Part shown: positions 9,319-19,401 of the stretch, piece after piece
Layout of the letters: the number at the start of each line of letters is the position of its first letter
Numbering within the stretch: position 1 is the first letter of the stretch
NCBI GenBank assembly: GCA_034521715.1
Contig: JAXHLY010000003.1
Location: 62,001-126,000 of the forward strand
Origin: Methylohalomonas sp034521715
GTDB taxonomy: Bacteria > Pseudomonadota > Gammaproteobacteria > Methylohalomonadales > Methylohalomonadaceae
DNA length: 64,000 nucleotides
Reading direction: 5' to 3'
Program-made: the position numbers and the translations under genes
The notes under the pieces: generated by a model
Seen by the model: the letters and a program-made list of their open reading frames with translations, nothing else
The model's database searches: none
Told to the model about the DNA's origin: nothing

Positions 9319-9654
9319 GCGTTGCCAGTCGACGGTCGACTCGTTCTCAATACGCAAGAATGGTCCTATCAGGGCCGTGAGATCGCGCCAGACCTTTGGA
9401 GATGAAAAGATCACGTCCAGGGTCAGTCCCTGTTGCCCAGCCAGTTCCTGCACCGCTTCAACCCGCTCGCGGCGCTCGGACTGTTTCAGCTCGCGCTGCA
9501 TGATGACCAGCAGGTGCAGCTTTTCACTGCCTGCAAGTTCGTTCGCCGCCGGATAGTGTCGGATTTCCAGGCAGAGCGGGTCCCGTGACAGGTACTCGAC
9601 AATGCCGGAAATCAGCCTGTCTGTTTGCTCGTTATCTGCAATGGCGATATTCAT
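9313..9654 (-). CDS. Hypothetical protein, possible nucleotidyltransferase-like C-terminus
   Basis: This intact 113-residue frame starts MNIAIADNEQTDRLISGIVE and contains HLLVIMQRELKQSERRERVE and LDVIFSSPKVWRDLTALIG. The latter loosely recalls small nucleotidyltransferase-fold proteins, but no GSxxxxxxxDxD catalytic motif is seen, so I do not assign a function. The start codon overlaps the stop of the upstream MFS transporter by 4 nt, which suggests co-translation with it. The 3' end abuts the palindromic repeat block. Confidence 0.5.
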   Translation of the reverse strand: MNIAIADNEQTDRLISGIVEYLSRDPLCLEIRHYPAANELAGSEKLHLLVIMQRELKQSERRERVEAVQELAGQQGLTLDVIFSSPKVWRDLTALIGPFLRIENESTVDWQRP

Positions 9655-10957
9655 ATCTTTATATCCTGAACAGTGTCGTTGTCAGCATCATCCGAATCAA
9701 TGGTTGCCCCTGCATATTCTTCATCTTCTTCGGACCGTGGATCGAGCTCTGGTGCCAGGGGCGTTGTCCTGGGCACTGCCATGAAGTGAGTCTGGTGCAT
9801 ATCCCTGATTCTTTCATACCAGTGCCATAGTGCACCTGTAAAGATGAAAGCCGTTGTCATGATAAAAATGAACAGGCCCTGCGTGCCTAACAGCCACATG
9901 AACAGGGCGGCTACCAGCGGTCCCATGGCGGCACCAATACCGTAGAGCAAGCAGCATGACCGTCGCCGTCATGACAAAATGGCCCGGTGGCGTCTGGTCG
10001 TTGGCATGGCAGACGCTGAGCGGATAGACGCTATAGGCGATGCCGCCGAACGTCAGGGCGCCCAGCAGAAGGCCCGGCATGTTCCTCCCAGGTTGAGGAT
10101 AAATTCCAGGGGCAGCAGTATCATGCCGATACCTAGACCAATCATGACCAGGGCCCGGTTGTAGTGATCGGAAAGTTTGCCGATGGGCCATTGCAGAATC
10201 AGGCCGCCGAAAATCGCCACGGCCATGAATGCCGAGATATGTTCTGTTGTCAGGCCATGTTGTACGCCCCAGGCCGGTGCCAGGGTCAGGAAGGCACCGA
10301 TAATCATGCCTGAACTGAACGAGCCCAGTGAACCAAACGGCGCGCTGCGCATGAAATTCAGGAATTCAATCTTCTGCAGTTCTATCTGTGCCGGATTTAC
10401 CGCCCGCGTGAGGGCAATCGGGATCAGGCACAGGGCAAACAGCAGGGCGATGACAAGTACGAGCTCCATGCCTATGGGATCGCCCACGTTCAGCATCAAC
10501 TGGCCGCCCGACATGCCGAGGTAATTGCTGATCATGTAAAGCGAAAACAGACTGCCGCGGTTGCCGGGCGTGGCGATTTCCTGCAGCCAGCTTTCAATCA
10601 CCAGGTACATCCCCGCCAGCGAGAATCCGGTCATGGCACGGAGCAACGCCCAGGTAGGCAGTGAGTCTAGCAAGCCGTGCAGGATCACCGAGATCGTTGC
10701 CACGGCCGCGAAGGCGGTGAACGAGCGGATATGGCCGACACGTGCCACGATTACCGGGCGCGCAGGGAACCGGCCATCATGCCGGCAAAATAGCAGGCCA
10801 TGACGATACCCAGTACCTGCGCATTCACGTTAGCCAGCGACATGCGCACGCTGAGAAAGATGTTGAGCAGGCCAACTGCCATCATGAACAGAAATACCGA
10901 GATCAGGATCGAAGGCAGCGTACTGGTGATCTGCAGGCCCGGACTACGGAGATTCAT
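9651..10957 (-). CDS. MFS transporter (frameshifted)
   Basis: Major facilitator superfamily permease, inner membrane. The N-terminal frame from the ATG at 10957 gives SILISVFLFMMAVGLLNIFL and GIVMACYFAGMMAGSL. The middle frame has HIRSFTAFAAVATISVILHG, MTGFSLAGMYLVIESWL and ISNYLGMSGGQLML. The last frame gives MLYGIGAAMGPLVAALFMWL and a hydrophilic acidic tail (RSEEDEEYAGATIDSDDADN). About twelve hydrophobic segments are spread over the three frames, for about 435 codons. Frameshifts lie near 10752, 10080 and 9945. The pattern resembles YcaD-like MFS proteins. The substrate is unknown. It overlaps the downstream small gene by 4 nt. Confidence 0.82.
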
Positions 10958-11233
10958 GGTCGTGCTTACCTGTCAAAATGCGGGCACGTATTGCCGCCAG
11001 GCGGATTGTGTCATAAATAATCTTCCCGCTTGCAGGCTATCTTGATAAATAAATTTTTTCGTATCCATTCAAAAATTTCGCTGTACCTCATTAATGCTGG
11101 TGCTATAAAGCGCCGGAACAGGGCCGGGAAAATACGTCGGTCTTGCCGTGTATTTCCACGGGCGCATAACTCCACGTTACCGCGCCCGGTGGTCTGTTCA
11201 TATTGAGAGCCGTATAAATGAGGGTCAGAGCGC

Positions 11234-11452
11234 ATGGACATCAGCCGGGAGCAAGTCACTTACCTGGAAGATGACAGCTTTGTCAGTGATGACAGTATGG
11301 ACTCGAGTGTTGCTGGCAACTGCCTGGAGTATGACGTAAACGGTATTGCCTGGCGTGAAATCGAAAAATACCGGGAGCGCAAGGAGCTGGAAAGCATTAT
11401 CAGGGATGATTTGTATTATGATGGTATCGATATTAATAGTATCTGGGACTAA
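11234..11452 (+). CDS. Small acidic protein, PA3496-like
   Basis: This intact 72-residue frame ends IAWREIEKYRERKELESIIR followed by an acidic tail. The pattern of a short protein with a W/R-R-x-I-E-x-Y-x-E-x-K-x-L helix recalls the PA3496 family of short gammaproteobacterial proteins. The N-terminal half is low-complexity and acidic (DDSFVSDDSMDSS). It converges on the LysR gene, with 11 nt between the two stops. Function unknown; the family match is from memory. Confidence 0.55.
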   Translation: MDISREQVTYLEDDSFVSDDSMDSSVAGNCLEYDVNGIAWREIEKYRERKELESIIRDDLYYDGIDINSIWD

Positions 11453-11463
11453 CCGGCAGCCGG

Positions 11464-12339
11464 TCAGCTGCCCTCCGGCACGTGGCTCACACTTTGCAGC
11501 CGGTCAACCATGGTCAGCAGCTGCTGGATTACCGGCAGGCGGTCGGTGTCCTGCCGGTACAGGGCATGGACCCGCCGGTTAACAGGGGGTGCATCCTCCA
11601 CGCGAAACAGTTTTCTGTTTTTAACAGCCGACCTGACCAGCGGCTCCGCCAGATAGGCTGAACCGCGAGTGCCAGTCAGCAGTAACTGCATGGCACCGGC
11701 GCCCAGCCCGACCCGCATGGCGGGTGTCGGTGGTACCGGTAACAGGCGGGCATGCTGGTGCGAGAAGTCAGCACCCCAGTCGACATAAATGTAATTGCGT
11801 GCCAGTGCCTCCATCAGGCTACTCCCTTTTTCACTGCTCACCAGTATGAGTGGAAACTCGCAGACTGCGACAATCTCCAGCTCCGGGAGCCGCGGCGGTT
11901 CGAACACGAAACCGAAATCCAGGGCCCGGTCAAGCACCCGCCTGATAATCAGTTCGGCTGACAGGTCATCGGCACTGACTGCGATATCGGCGTGCTGTTG
12001 CTGAACCCGTTGCAGCCACTCTGGCATGAAGATCATCCACAGATTGGGTACCGCCGCCATGGCGATGTGCTGGCCGACATCATCGCTGATGGCGACGTCG
12101 AGCCGGGCCCGGTTCCAGCCGGCGATGATCGCCTCGGCGTGATGCAGCAATTTCTGGCCGGCGGTGGTCAGCTGGATATTGTTGCGATCGCGCATGAACA
12201 GGCGCACACCCAGTTCGTCTTCCAGTTGCCGGATGCGGGCGCTGACTGCGGACTGGGTGATGAACAGATTCTCTGCGGCACGGCCGAAGTGGCGCGTCTG
12301 TTGCACTTCCAGAAAGGTCTTGAGTAGTTCGACGTCCAT
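11464..12339 (-). CDS. LysR-family regulator, HdfR-like
   Basis: LysR-type transcriptional regulator of about 291 residues. I place the start at the ATG at 12339, giving MDVELLKTFLEVQQTRHFG, because an upstream extension to 12588 is unlike the family. The winged helix-turn-helix is AAENLFITQSAVSARIRQLE with LGVRLFMRDRNNIQLTTAG, close to HdfR, the FlhDC repressor of enterics. The effector domain follows to VPEGS at the stop. The frame is intact. Its targets here are not evident; it is divergent from the zinc-protease/RimK cluster. Confidence 0.85.
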   Translation of the reverse strand: MDVELLKTFLEVQQTRHFGRAAENLFITQSAVSARIRQLEDELGVRLFMRDRNNIQLTTAGQKLLHHAEAIIAGWNRARLDVAISDDVGQHIAMAAVPNLWMIFMPEWLQRVQQQHADIAVSADDLSAELIIRRVLDRALDFGFVFEPPRLPELEIVAVCEFPLILVSSEKGSSLMEALARNYIYVDWGADFSHQHARLLPVPPTPAMRVGLGAGAMQLLLTGTRGSAYLAEPLVRSAVKNRKLFRVEDAPPVNRRVHALYRQDTDRLPVIQQLLTMVDRLQSVSHVPEGS

Positions 12340-12511
12340 TCCCGTCAGCCGTATCAGCCTGCTGCCGGCCGGCTCTGCCCGGCCAGGCAATGACCCGCCG
12401 CTGTATCCAGAACATGGCACCGGCGGGAATCCTGGTTTGCTTATTGTTATCATATCCCGCTCGACAGGGCGACCGGCATCAACCCACGGGTACAGCAGGC
12501 GGAGCATATCA

Positions 12512-13006
12512 ATGACGACCCGGCCAATCATCGGCTGGCGCGAGTGGCTGGCTTTGCCGTCGCTCGGCATCCCGGCCATCAAGGCCAAGATCGATCACCG
12601 GGGCCAGGACATCGGCCCTGCATACCTTCGATCTGTCGACTTACACCGAGGACGATCATGAGTATGTCAGGTTTCGTATCCATCCCCTGCAGAAACGCAC
12701 GGATATCGAGCTGGAGTGTGTGCGCACCGGTTGTTGAAAGAAGGGTGGTACGCGATTCCGGTGGTCATGCCGAGGAGCGGATCGTTATCAACGACCGACC
12801 TGGCAGCTAGGCGCGATAAACCTGGCCGATCGAGATTACGCCTTACCAGCCGTGACGATATGATGTTCCGCATGCTGCTGGGCCGTGAGGGTCTCCGCGG
12901 CGGCGGATTGCTGGTTGACCCGGCTGCTTCCTATGTCAACGGCAGGGGGCTGGCGAAACGCCACTACGCCGTGAATGAACCCGCAGAAACACCAGACGAA
13001 GATTAA
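12512..13006 (+). CDS. RimK-associated retropepsin-like zinc protease family protein (frameshifted)
   Basis: Member of the family labelled putative ATP-dependent zinc protease (Pfam Zn_protease). From the ATG at 12512 it reads MTTRPIIGWREWLALPSLGI and IPAIKAKID. After a frameshift near 12595 come segments recoverable as YVRFRIHPLQKRTDIELE and ERRVVRDSGGHAEERIVI. A further frame has LTSRDDMMFRMLLGREGLRG, the family's best-conserved block, and ends at 13006. About 164 codons is typical. At least three frameshifts occur (about 12595, 12725 and 12795). It lies 4 nt before rimK, the usual neighbour. Confidence 0.78.
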
Positions 13007-13010
13007 GCTT

Positions 13011-13917
13011 ATGAAAATTGCAATTCTGTCAAGAAATGCAAAGCTGTATTCCACCCGGCGCCTGATCGAAGCGGCCGAAAAACGCGACCACGAGGTCCGT
13101 GTGCTGGATGTGCTGCGCTGTTATATGAGTATCGCCTCGCACAGACCCAGTATTCATTACAAGGGCGAGGACCTGACCGGTTTCGACGCGGTTATACCGC
13201 GTATCGGTGCTTCGGTGACTTTCTATGGTGCGGCGGTGCTGCGCCAGTTTGAAATGATGGGTGTGTATCCGCTGAATGAATCGGTCGCCATCACCCGTTC
13301 CCGTGACAAGCTGCGGGCAACACAATTACTGGCACGCCGTGGTATCGGTCTACCGGTCAGCGGTTTCGCCAACAAACCCGATGATATCGAGGATTTACTG
13401 CGTATGGTTGGCGGCCCGCCGGTGGTGATTAAGCTCCTGTCCGGCACGCAGGGTATCGGTGTTGTGCTGGCAGAGACTCACAAGGCAGCGGAAACCGTGA
13501 TTGAATCCTTTCTGGGCCTCAAGGCGGAAGTGCTGGTGCAGGAATACATCAAGGAGGCCGGCGGCTGCTGATATCCGTTGTTTTGTTATCGGTGAAAAGG
13601 TAGTTGCTTCAATGAAACGTCAGGGGAAGGATGGAGAATTCCGCTCCAATATCCATCGCGGCGGCAGCGCCAACCTGGTCAAGATCACTCCCGAAGAACG
13701 CTCGACCGCAGTTCGCGCGGCAAAGATCATGGGGCTCAATGTCTGCGGCGTCGATATCCTGCGATCGAATCACGGACCGGTGGTGATGGAGGTCAATTCC
13801 TCTCCGGGGCTCGAGGGCATCGAGGGCATTACCGGGAAGGATGTCGCGACACAGGTGATACAGTTCATTGAGAAGAATGGTGTGCGCGGCAAAACGAAAA
13901 CCCGCGGCAGCGGCTGA
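13011..13917 (+). CDS. rimK: ATP-grasp ligase, RimK-like
   Basis: RimK adds glutamate residues to the C-terminus of ribosomal protein S6 or makes poly-glutamate, depending on the organism. The start MKIAILSRNAKLYSTRRLIE, IPRIGASVTFYGAAVLRQFE and the ATP-grasp block VIKLLSGTQGIGVVLAETHK are characteristic. After one frameshift near 13562 come ADIRCFVIGEKVVASMKRQG, FRSNIHRGGSANLVKIT and the metal/ATP residues in VVMEVNSSPGLEGIEGITG. The total of about 302 codons is normal. It lies between the zinc-protease-family gene and the AstE-like gene. Confidence 0.92.
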
Positions 13918-13926
13918 TGCAGATAC

Positions 13927-14973
13927 ATGGGGTCAGTATTGAAAATTAAAGATACGGTAGTACGGCCGGGACAGCGACGCCTGATAGAACTGGCTATACC
14001 CGATCTGTATACCCATACTTCGCTCAATATTCCCGTCCAGGTCATTAACGGCCGCCAGGACGGCCCCCGTCTGATGGTCTGTGCGGCCATTCATGGCGAC
14101 GAAATCAACGGCGTCGAGATTATCCGCCGTCTGCTCAACCTGAAAATTCTCGATCGCATTCGCGGTACGCTGGTGGCCGTACCCGTTGTCAACGTCTACG
14201 GATTTATCAACCAGTCGCGTTATCTGCCGGACCGCCGCGATCTGAACCGCTCATTCCCGGGATCGGATACCGGCTCACTGGCGGGGCGACTGGCGTATAC
14301 ATTCCTGAATGACGTTGTCATGCACTGCACCCACGGCATTGATCTGCACACCGGTGCCATTCACCGGGAAAATCTGCCACAGATTCGTGCCTACCTGGAT
14401 TCCGAAGATATCAAGCGCATGGCGCAGGCATTTGCCGCACCGGTGGTACTGCATTCAAACCTGGTTGAAGGCTCGATGCGCCAGGCGCTCAATGAACGCG
14501 GCTTCCCCCTGATTGTTTACGAGGCCGGTGAGGCACTGCGTTTTAACGAGGTTTCCATCCGTGCCGGTGTCAAGGGCATTGTTTCGGTCATGCGCGAGCT
14601 CGGCATGCTGCCGAAACAGAAGCGCAAAGGCAAAAAGTACGAGCCGCTGGTCGCACGCACCAGTTCCTGGGTGCGCGCACCACAGAGCGGCATATTGCGC
14701 ATGGTGACACCGCTTGGCGCGCAGGTGGACGAGGGGCAACTGCTCGGAGTGATTTCCGATCCGTTTGGCGAACGTGAAGAGATGGTGGACGCGCCGGTAT
14801 CGGGGATCATTATTGGTCGTGTAAACATTCCACTTGCCAATGAAGGCGAAGCCCTGTTCCACATAGCCCATTTTCGCCGTGCCGACGGTCTCCAGGATCA
14901 TCTGGATACATTCCAGGACGAAATGGATCCGGCCCGGGACGATCACCTGCCACCGGAACCTCCCATCGTCTAA
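13927..14973 (+). CDS. Succinylglutamate desuccinylase/aspartoacylase family protein
   Basis: Zinc carboxypeptidase-fold amidohydrolase (AstE/AspA family). Zinc ligands are recognisable in CAAIHGDEINGVEIIRRLL near residue 58 and in IDLHTGAIHRENLPQIRA near residue 138. NVYGFINQSRYLPDRRDLNR holds the substrate-binding arginines, and LIVYEAGEALRFNE near residue 195 supplies the catalytic glutamate. A barrel-like C-terminal domain follows (RAPQSGILRMVTPLGAQVDE). The frame is intact at 348 residues. It lies 10 nt after rimK; the protease, rimK and this gene form a recurrent trio, suggesting that it removes or processes RimK-added residues, though that is inference. Confidence 0.88.
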   Translation: MGSVLKIKDTVVRPGQRRLIELAIPDLYTHTSLNIPVQVINGRQDGPRLMVCAAIHGDEINGVEIIRRLLNLKILDRIRGTLVAVPVVNVYGFINQSRYLPDRRDLNRSFPGSDTGSLAGRLAYTFLNDVVMHCTHGIDLHTGAIHRENLPQIRAYLDSEDIKRMAQAFAAPVVLHSNLVEGSMRQALNERGFPLIVYEAGEALRFNEVSIRAGVKGIVSVMRELGMLPKQKRKGKKYEPLVARTSSWVRAPQSGILRMVTPLGAQVDEGQLLGVISDPFGEREEMVDAPVSGIIIGRVNIPLANEGEALFHIAHFRRADGLQDHLDTFQDEMDPARDDHLPPEPPIV

Positions 14974-15119
14974 CAGCGTCCGGCAGCTGCACGCGACGTA
15001 AATACCCCATTTGGGGTCTGCGCGTGGGCCGACAGTCCATTACTGTACCTCTTAATTGCTGGATAGGAATACCGGGCGGGATTTCAATATCTGCCATGCC
15101 TGGATGACAGGGAAAAGTA

Positions 15120-15377
15120 ATGCGCCACCATACCCATCAACCGCCCGAACGGGACGCAGCGTCGGCTGATGAGTTCCACGATCACATCCATACGCCCGAC
15201 AGCACGGAACGTGGTACGACTGTCAATTTACAGATTGGACCGTTGCCAGGCGGTGCTAACGACAGGATCGTCAGGATACCGATCAGGTGGTTTCTGGGCT
15301 CCATTGGTCTATTGCTGGTCGTGGTTCTTTCAACACTGGGCTATGCATGGTATCAGTCCGGCCTGCTGCCGTTCTGA
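15120..15377 (+). CDS. Hypothetical small single-pass membrane protein
   Basis: This intact 85-residue frame starts with a His-rich hydrophilic segment (MRHHTHQPPERD, then HDHIHTPDSTER). It has one predicted transmembrane helix near the C-terminus, WFLGSIGLLLVVVLSTLGYA, so the orientation would be N-in with a very short tail. I do not recognise the family. It converges on tamB, with 21 nt between their ends. Confidence 0.5.
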   Translation: MRHHTHQPPERDAASADEFHDHIHTPDSTERGTTVNLQIGPLPGGANDRIVRIPIRWFLGSIGLLLVVVLSTLGYAWYQSGLLPF

Positions 15378-15398
15378 ACACTGTCTGACACTGCGTAT

Positions 15399-18300
15399 TT
15401 ATTCGCCCCAGCCACCACTCTCGATTTGATAAAAGAGATCGACCCCCGTGCCGGCTCCCTGTTGTGCTTCCAGTGACAGGTGGCGGTTGATTTCGTAGCG
15501 TAGTTTGACGGTATCGACCGCCGTATCCACCAATCCCGCCCCGTAGCTGAGATAAAGATTGGGGGACAGATATTTGCCGATCACCAGGCTGGCTTCGGTG
15601 TCGCCTTCCGCCGTTGTGCCGGTATCGACAGCCAGCGTGTCAAGACCCAGTGTACCGGCTATGGTCTGACGCAGGCCCTCGGAGCCCTTGATCCCCATGC
15701 TGGTAGCCGCCTGCAGGAGCACATCGCCTTCACCGGAAGTGGCGCTGTTCAGGGGCTGGCCCAGAACGAGATAGGAAAGTATATCGGCTTCGGGCATGGT
15801 CGGCGTCGAGAACAGTTCGGTCACCGGCTGCCGGGCGGTGCCGCTGGCACGTACGCCGGCGGTGACATTGCCGACGGAACGCACCGCTTCGGCCTCGATG
15901 GCGGGGTTGTCAATGGGCCGATTGGTGAAAATGATGTCCCCGGAACGGACGTTCAGTTCCTGACCATAGGCACTATAGCTTCCCTCGGCCAGCCGCAGTT
16001 CACCGTTGGCACTGGCGGGCTTGTCCGGCTCCTGGCGGATATCGAGCCGGCCTTCAAGCCGGCCTTCAAAACCGCGGCCGCTGATACGAACCTCGTCCCC
16101 CAGTTGCAGGGAAATATCGGCACGGGTTTTCAGGGTCGGCGCGGGCTTTTCTTCCTCTGCGGTGACAATGTACTCGTCCCCGGAAACCGGGATCGTGCCG
16201 GGAGCCCCGAACGGTTGTATCAGGGCCTCCGGCACCGCGACCTCGCCATTGATGCTCAGCAGGTTGTCGGCATATTGCAGACGCAGGTCCGGTGAGGCCA
16301 GTATCCACGCTTCGGGCAGGTTGATGAGCTCGAACCGTTCACCCTTGATGCGCATTTCCGGCAGCACCAGGGCGCCATCCGCGATATCGACGCGGCCGTC
16401 GATGGCAAGTTCTCCCGGGCCGCTGGTCGCCTGACCTGACAATTCCAGACCGGTTTGCGGCTGGCCGGTAATCTTTAGCTCGAAAGTCTGCATGCCGATA
16501 CCGAGATCGGGTATGGCGGCATCGGTGGCGGACAGGCGCATTTCACCGTCCAGCTCCGGCGTGCCAATCTGCCCGCCCAGCGTAAAGTCCATCGCCAGCC
16601 GCGCCTGTTCAGCGGTAAAACGCGGGTACAGTACCAGCCAGGGCCGCAGATCGCCGATATCGGCATTGATATCGCCGCTCAGCGTGGTCATGACCGGCTG
16701 TGCCAGATCGAGACGCCCGGTGCGTATCCGCCCGGTCAGTGTGCCGGGAGCCGGCTCGGCAAAGTCGCCGTTTATATCCAGGTCAATCCCGCTGTCATCA
16801 CCCGCGAGTTCGACATCCAGTCTGCTGATCCGCAGCTCGGTCTGGCCATCGGGTCGCAGGGTCAGGTCACGTAGCCGAATGTCACCCTCGGCATGCTCCA
16901 GCACCCTGTCCTGACCGCGCACCTCAAGCGTAACCGCGAGTTCGCCGTCTATCGGCGGTACCGCGTCGGTCAATGCCCCGGTGCGTTCGGCAATGGCGTA
17001 ATTGCCCAGGTCGAAGCGGCCATGCCATGCGCCCGCCCGCTGCCAGCCGGCCGCCAGGCACAGGCGCGCCGCCTGCTGCTGCCAGCAGTGCTCGGGTGAC
17101 TGCACGCTGTTGTCGCTGAGCGCGATCTGCAGCGGTGACTCCAGCTGCCAGTCACCGGTTGCGGCGCCGCGGTAATGACCTTCATCCAGATCCAGCGACC
17201 AGACACCCTCGCGCCACTGGCCGCCGCCCGCCAGGCTGAGGCTGCGCCCATCGAATTCCAGCGTTGTCTCGAGTTCGTGCCGGTCCAGGCCACCGCCGGC
17301 GTTGACGGTGACACTGTCGATCGTCTGCCGGTCCAGCTGCAGGCCCGCCGCGTCAATTGCGACGCTGAAGCGATCCTGTGCCGCGCGGATATCGATATCG
17401 GCATCCAGACGGACCAGTTCCAGCCACGGGGTGTTCAGATCGCCGGCGGATACGGTGGCGATGAGTTCGGGTTGCCGGTAGTCACCGCCCAGTCTGCCGG
17501 TCGCTTCGGCCTCGCCGCCGGCGTCGGGTATGAGCTGTTCCAGGTCCGGTGATTTGAATTCCCATGTCAACTGACTGTCGCGGCTGAGGCGGCCATCGGC
17601 GGTCAGATGCGAATCGGCCACCGTTACCCGCAATTGCCTGACGTGATATTCATTGGTGTCGGTTGAAGCGGTGCCGGTCGCTTTGACCGGATAGTCACGT
17701 AATCGGCCCTCAAGCTGCAGTCCGTCAACCGCGGCGTGCCAGCTGTCCCGTTTACGTTGCAGGCTCAGGCTTGTCTGGCCGCTCAACTGCCCGGGCCAGT
17801 CCGGCCAGTAACTGCCGGGATTGACCGTCTGCAGGCGGATATCGGCATCCAATGTCGGCGCCGGTGTCCAGCCGGCGCGTCCGCTCGCGGTAATCTCCCC
17901 TTCAAGCAGCGACAGCCGCAGTTTATCGATCGACAAACGATTCTGATCGCCACTGGCCTCGGCCTGCCAGTCGACTGCCGGCAATGCCTCGGCCTGCAGA
18001 CTGCCCGCCGTTGTCAGCGTGTAGTGTTCGGGCGTGCCCTCAATACTGAAGCTGCCGCCGGGCAGTTGCAGTTCCCGATCCGGCAGTGCCAGGACGACGT
18101 CCTGCCAGTCACCCTGTAGCATCAGTGCCGGTACGTCGTGCCACTCCAGCCGCCCCTCGGCACTGACTTTGCCCTGCGGCAGCTGTCCGCTCAGGCTGTG
18201 GATATCGACTGACTGACTGTTGCCCCGTCCCTTGAGCAGCCAGCGGGAAGTGGCCGGCTCTCGGGTCCGGGCCGTCATTTCGAGATCATAATGATCGGCC

Positions 18301-19401
18301 GATCCGGCCACTGCCAGGTTGCCGCGGATGCCGCCGGCCGTCGCCACGGCCCAGTCGCCGGTGAATGTCCAGCACCGGGACATCCTGGTAATCCAGGGTA
18401 CCGGCCAGGTTCAGTTCGAGCCCCTGGGCCGGACTGTTCAGTACCAGTGACTGAATACCTAGGCGATTATCGCTTTCAAGCCGCAGCCGGCTACGGGTAT
18501 TGATGACGGCTTCCACGCCACCGGCCAGTTCCATATCCGCATCAGCGCGGATATCGGCGCCGGTGCCGCCCGGCGTCGATATCGGCGGTCAGGATTGCCG
18601 GTGTATCGGTATCCAGCCAGGGTGACAGATCCGCCTGCCGGGTTGTCAGCGTTGCCTGCCAGTCGGGTGTGCGCAGCAGGTTACTGGCCATGAGACGCAG
18701 TTCGGTACTGAACGGTGCGCTTGTGCCGGCAGTCAGGTTCAGTCGCTCGGCGTCGCCCCGGCTTGCCGCCCGGCCACTGATAGCCGGTTGTCCCGGCAGT
18801 GACAGATCGAATGCCGACTCCAGCTCATGCTGCCAGGGGGAGATAAGCTGCAGGCGGCCGCTGGCAGTAAGCTGAAAGTGATTGTCGTTGATATTCCCGT
18901 TCAGACTGAAACTGGTGATGACCAGCGTTGAATCCTGTGTATGTGAGCTGGCGGTGACATCCTGCAGCACCAGCGTCGGGGCGTCCGCCTGGCCTATGTG
19001 CATGCGGCTGATGTCGAGTTTGTGCAGCCGTATGGCGAACGGCAGCATGAGCTCCGGGAGCGCGGCCGTATCGTCTGCCTTGCTGCCGGTGCGGTGTATA
19101 TCGATAGTGGCTGACCGTCAGCGACTGGATGTCCACAAGCCCCCGCGTCAGCGCCAGCGGCCGCCAGCTGAAAACAGCATCGGTCATCACCACATCCAGG
19201 TCCGCGTCACGGTAACTGCAACCGGCCGAATGTGGACTGATCCGCCAACCGCCCGGCTGCGTCTGTCACTGTCAGTTCGCCTGGCAGTACACGTTTTGCC
19301 ATCCAGATGCCGCCATGCAGTCCTGCCGGTGTGAATGCCAGTATCAACAGCAACAGGATCAGCAAGAGCAGGCCGGTAACAATGAAGCTGAGCAGTCTCA
19401 C
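15399..19401 (-). CDS. tamB: Translocation and assembly module TamB (frameshifted)
   Basis: Inner-membrane-anchored periplasmic protein that with TamA works in outer-membrane protein insertion and phospholipid transport. The GTG start at 19401 gives an anchor helix, FIVTGLLLLILLLLILAFTP. The long middle is repetitive beta-strand sequence. The C-terminus is the DUF490 domain: RGFEGRLEGRLDIRQEPD, ITGRDI-type strands (VRSGDIIFTNRPIDNPAIEA), ADILSYLVLGQPLNSATSGE, and LYLSYGAGLVDTAVDTVKLR. About 1,330 codons is close to TamB of E. coli. Frameshifts lie near 19205, 19100, 18555 and 18365. It overlaps the tamA stop by 4 nt (GTGA). Confidence 0.93.

Noticed and set aside
12340..12588. 83-residue N-terminal extension of the LysR regulator
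   Set aside because: The helix-turn-helix starts at MDVELLKTF as in HdfR-like proteins; the extension overlaps the divergent gene and is unlike the family.
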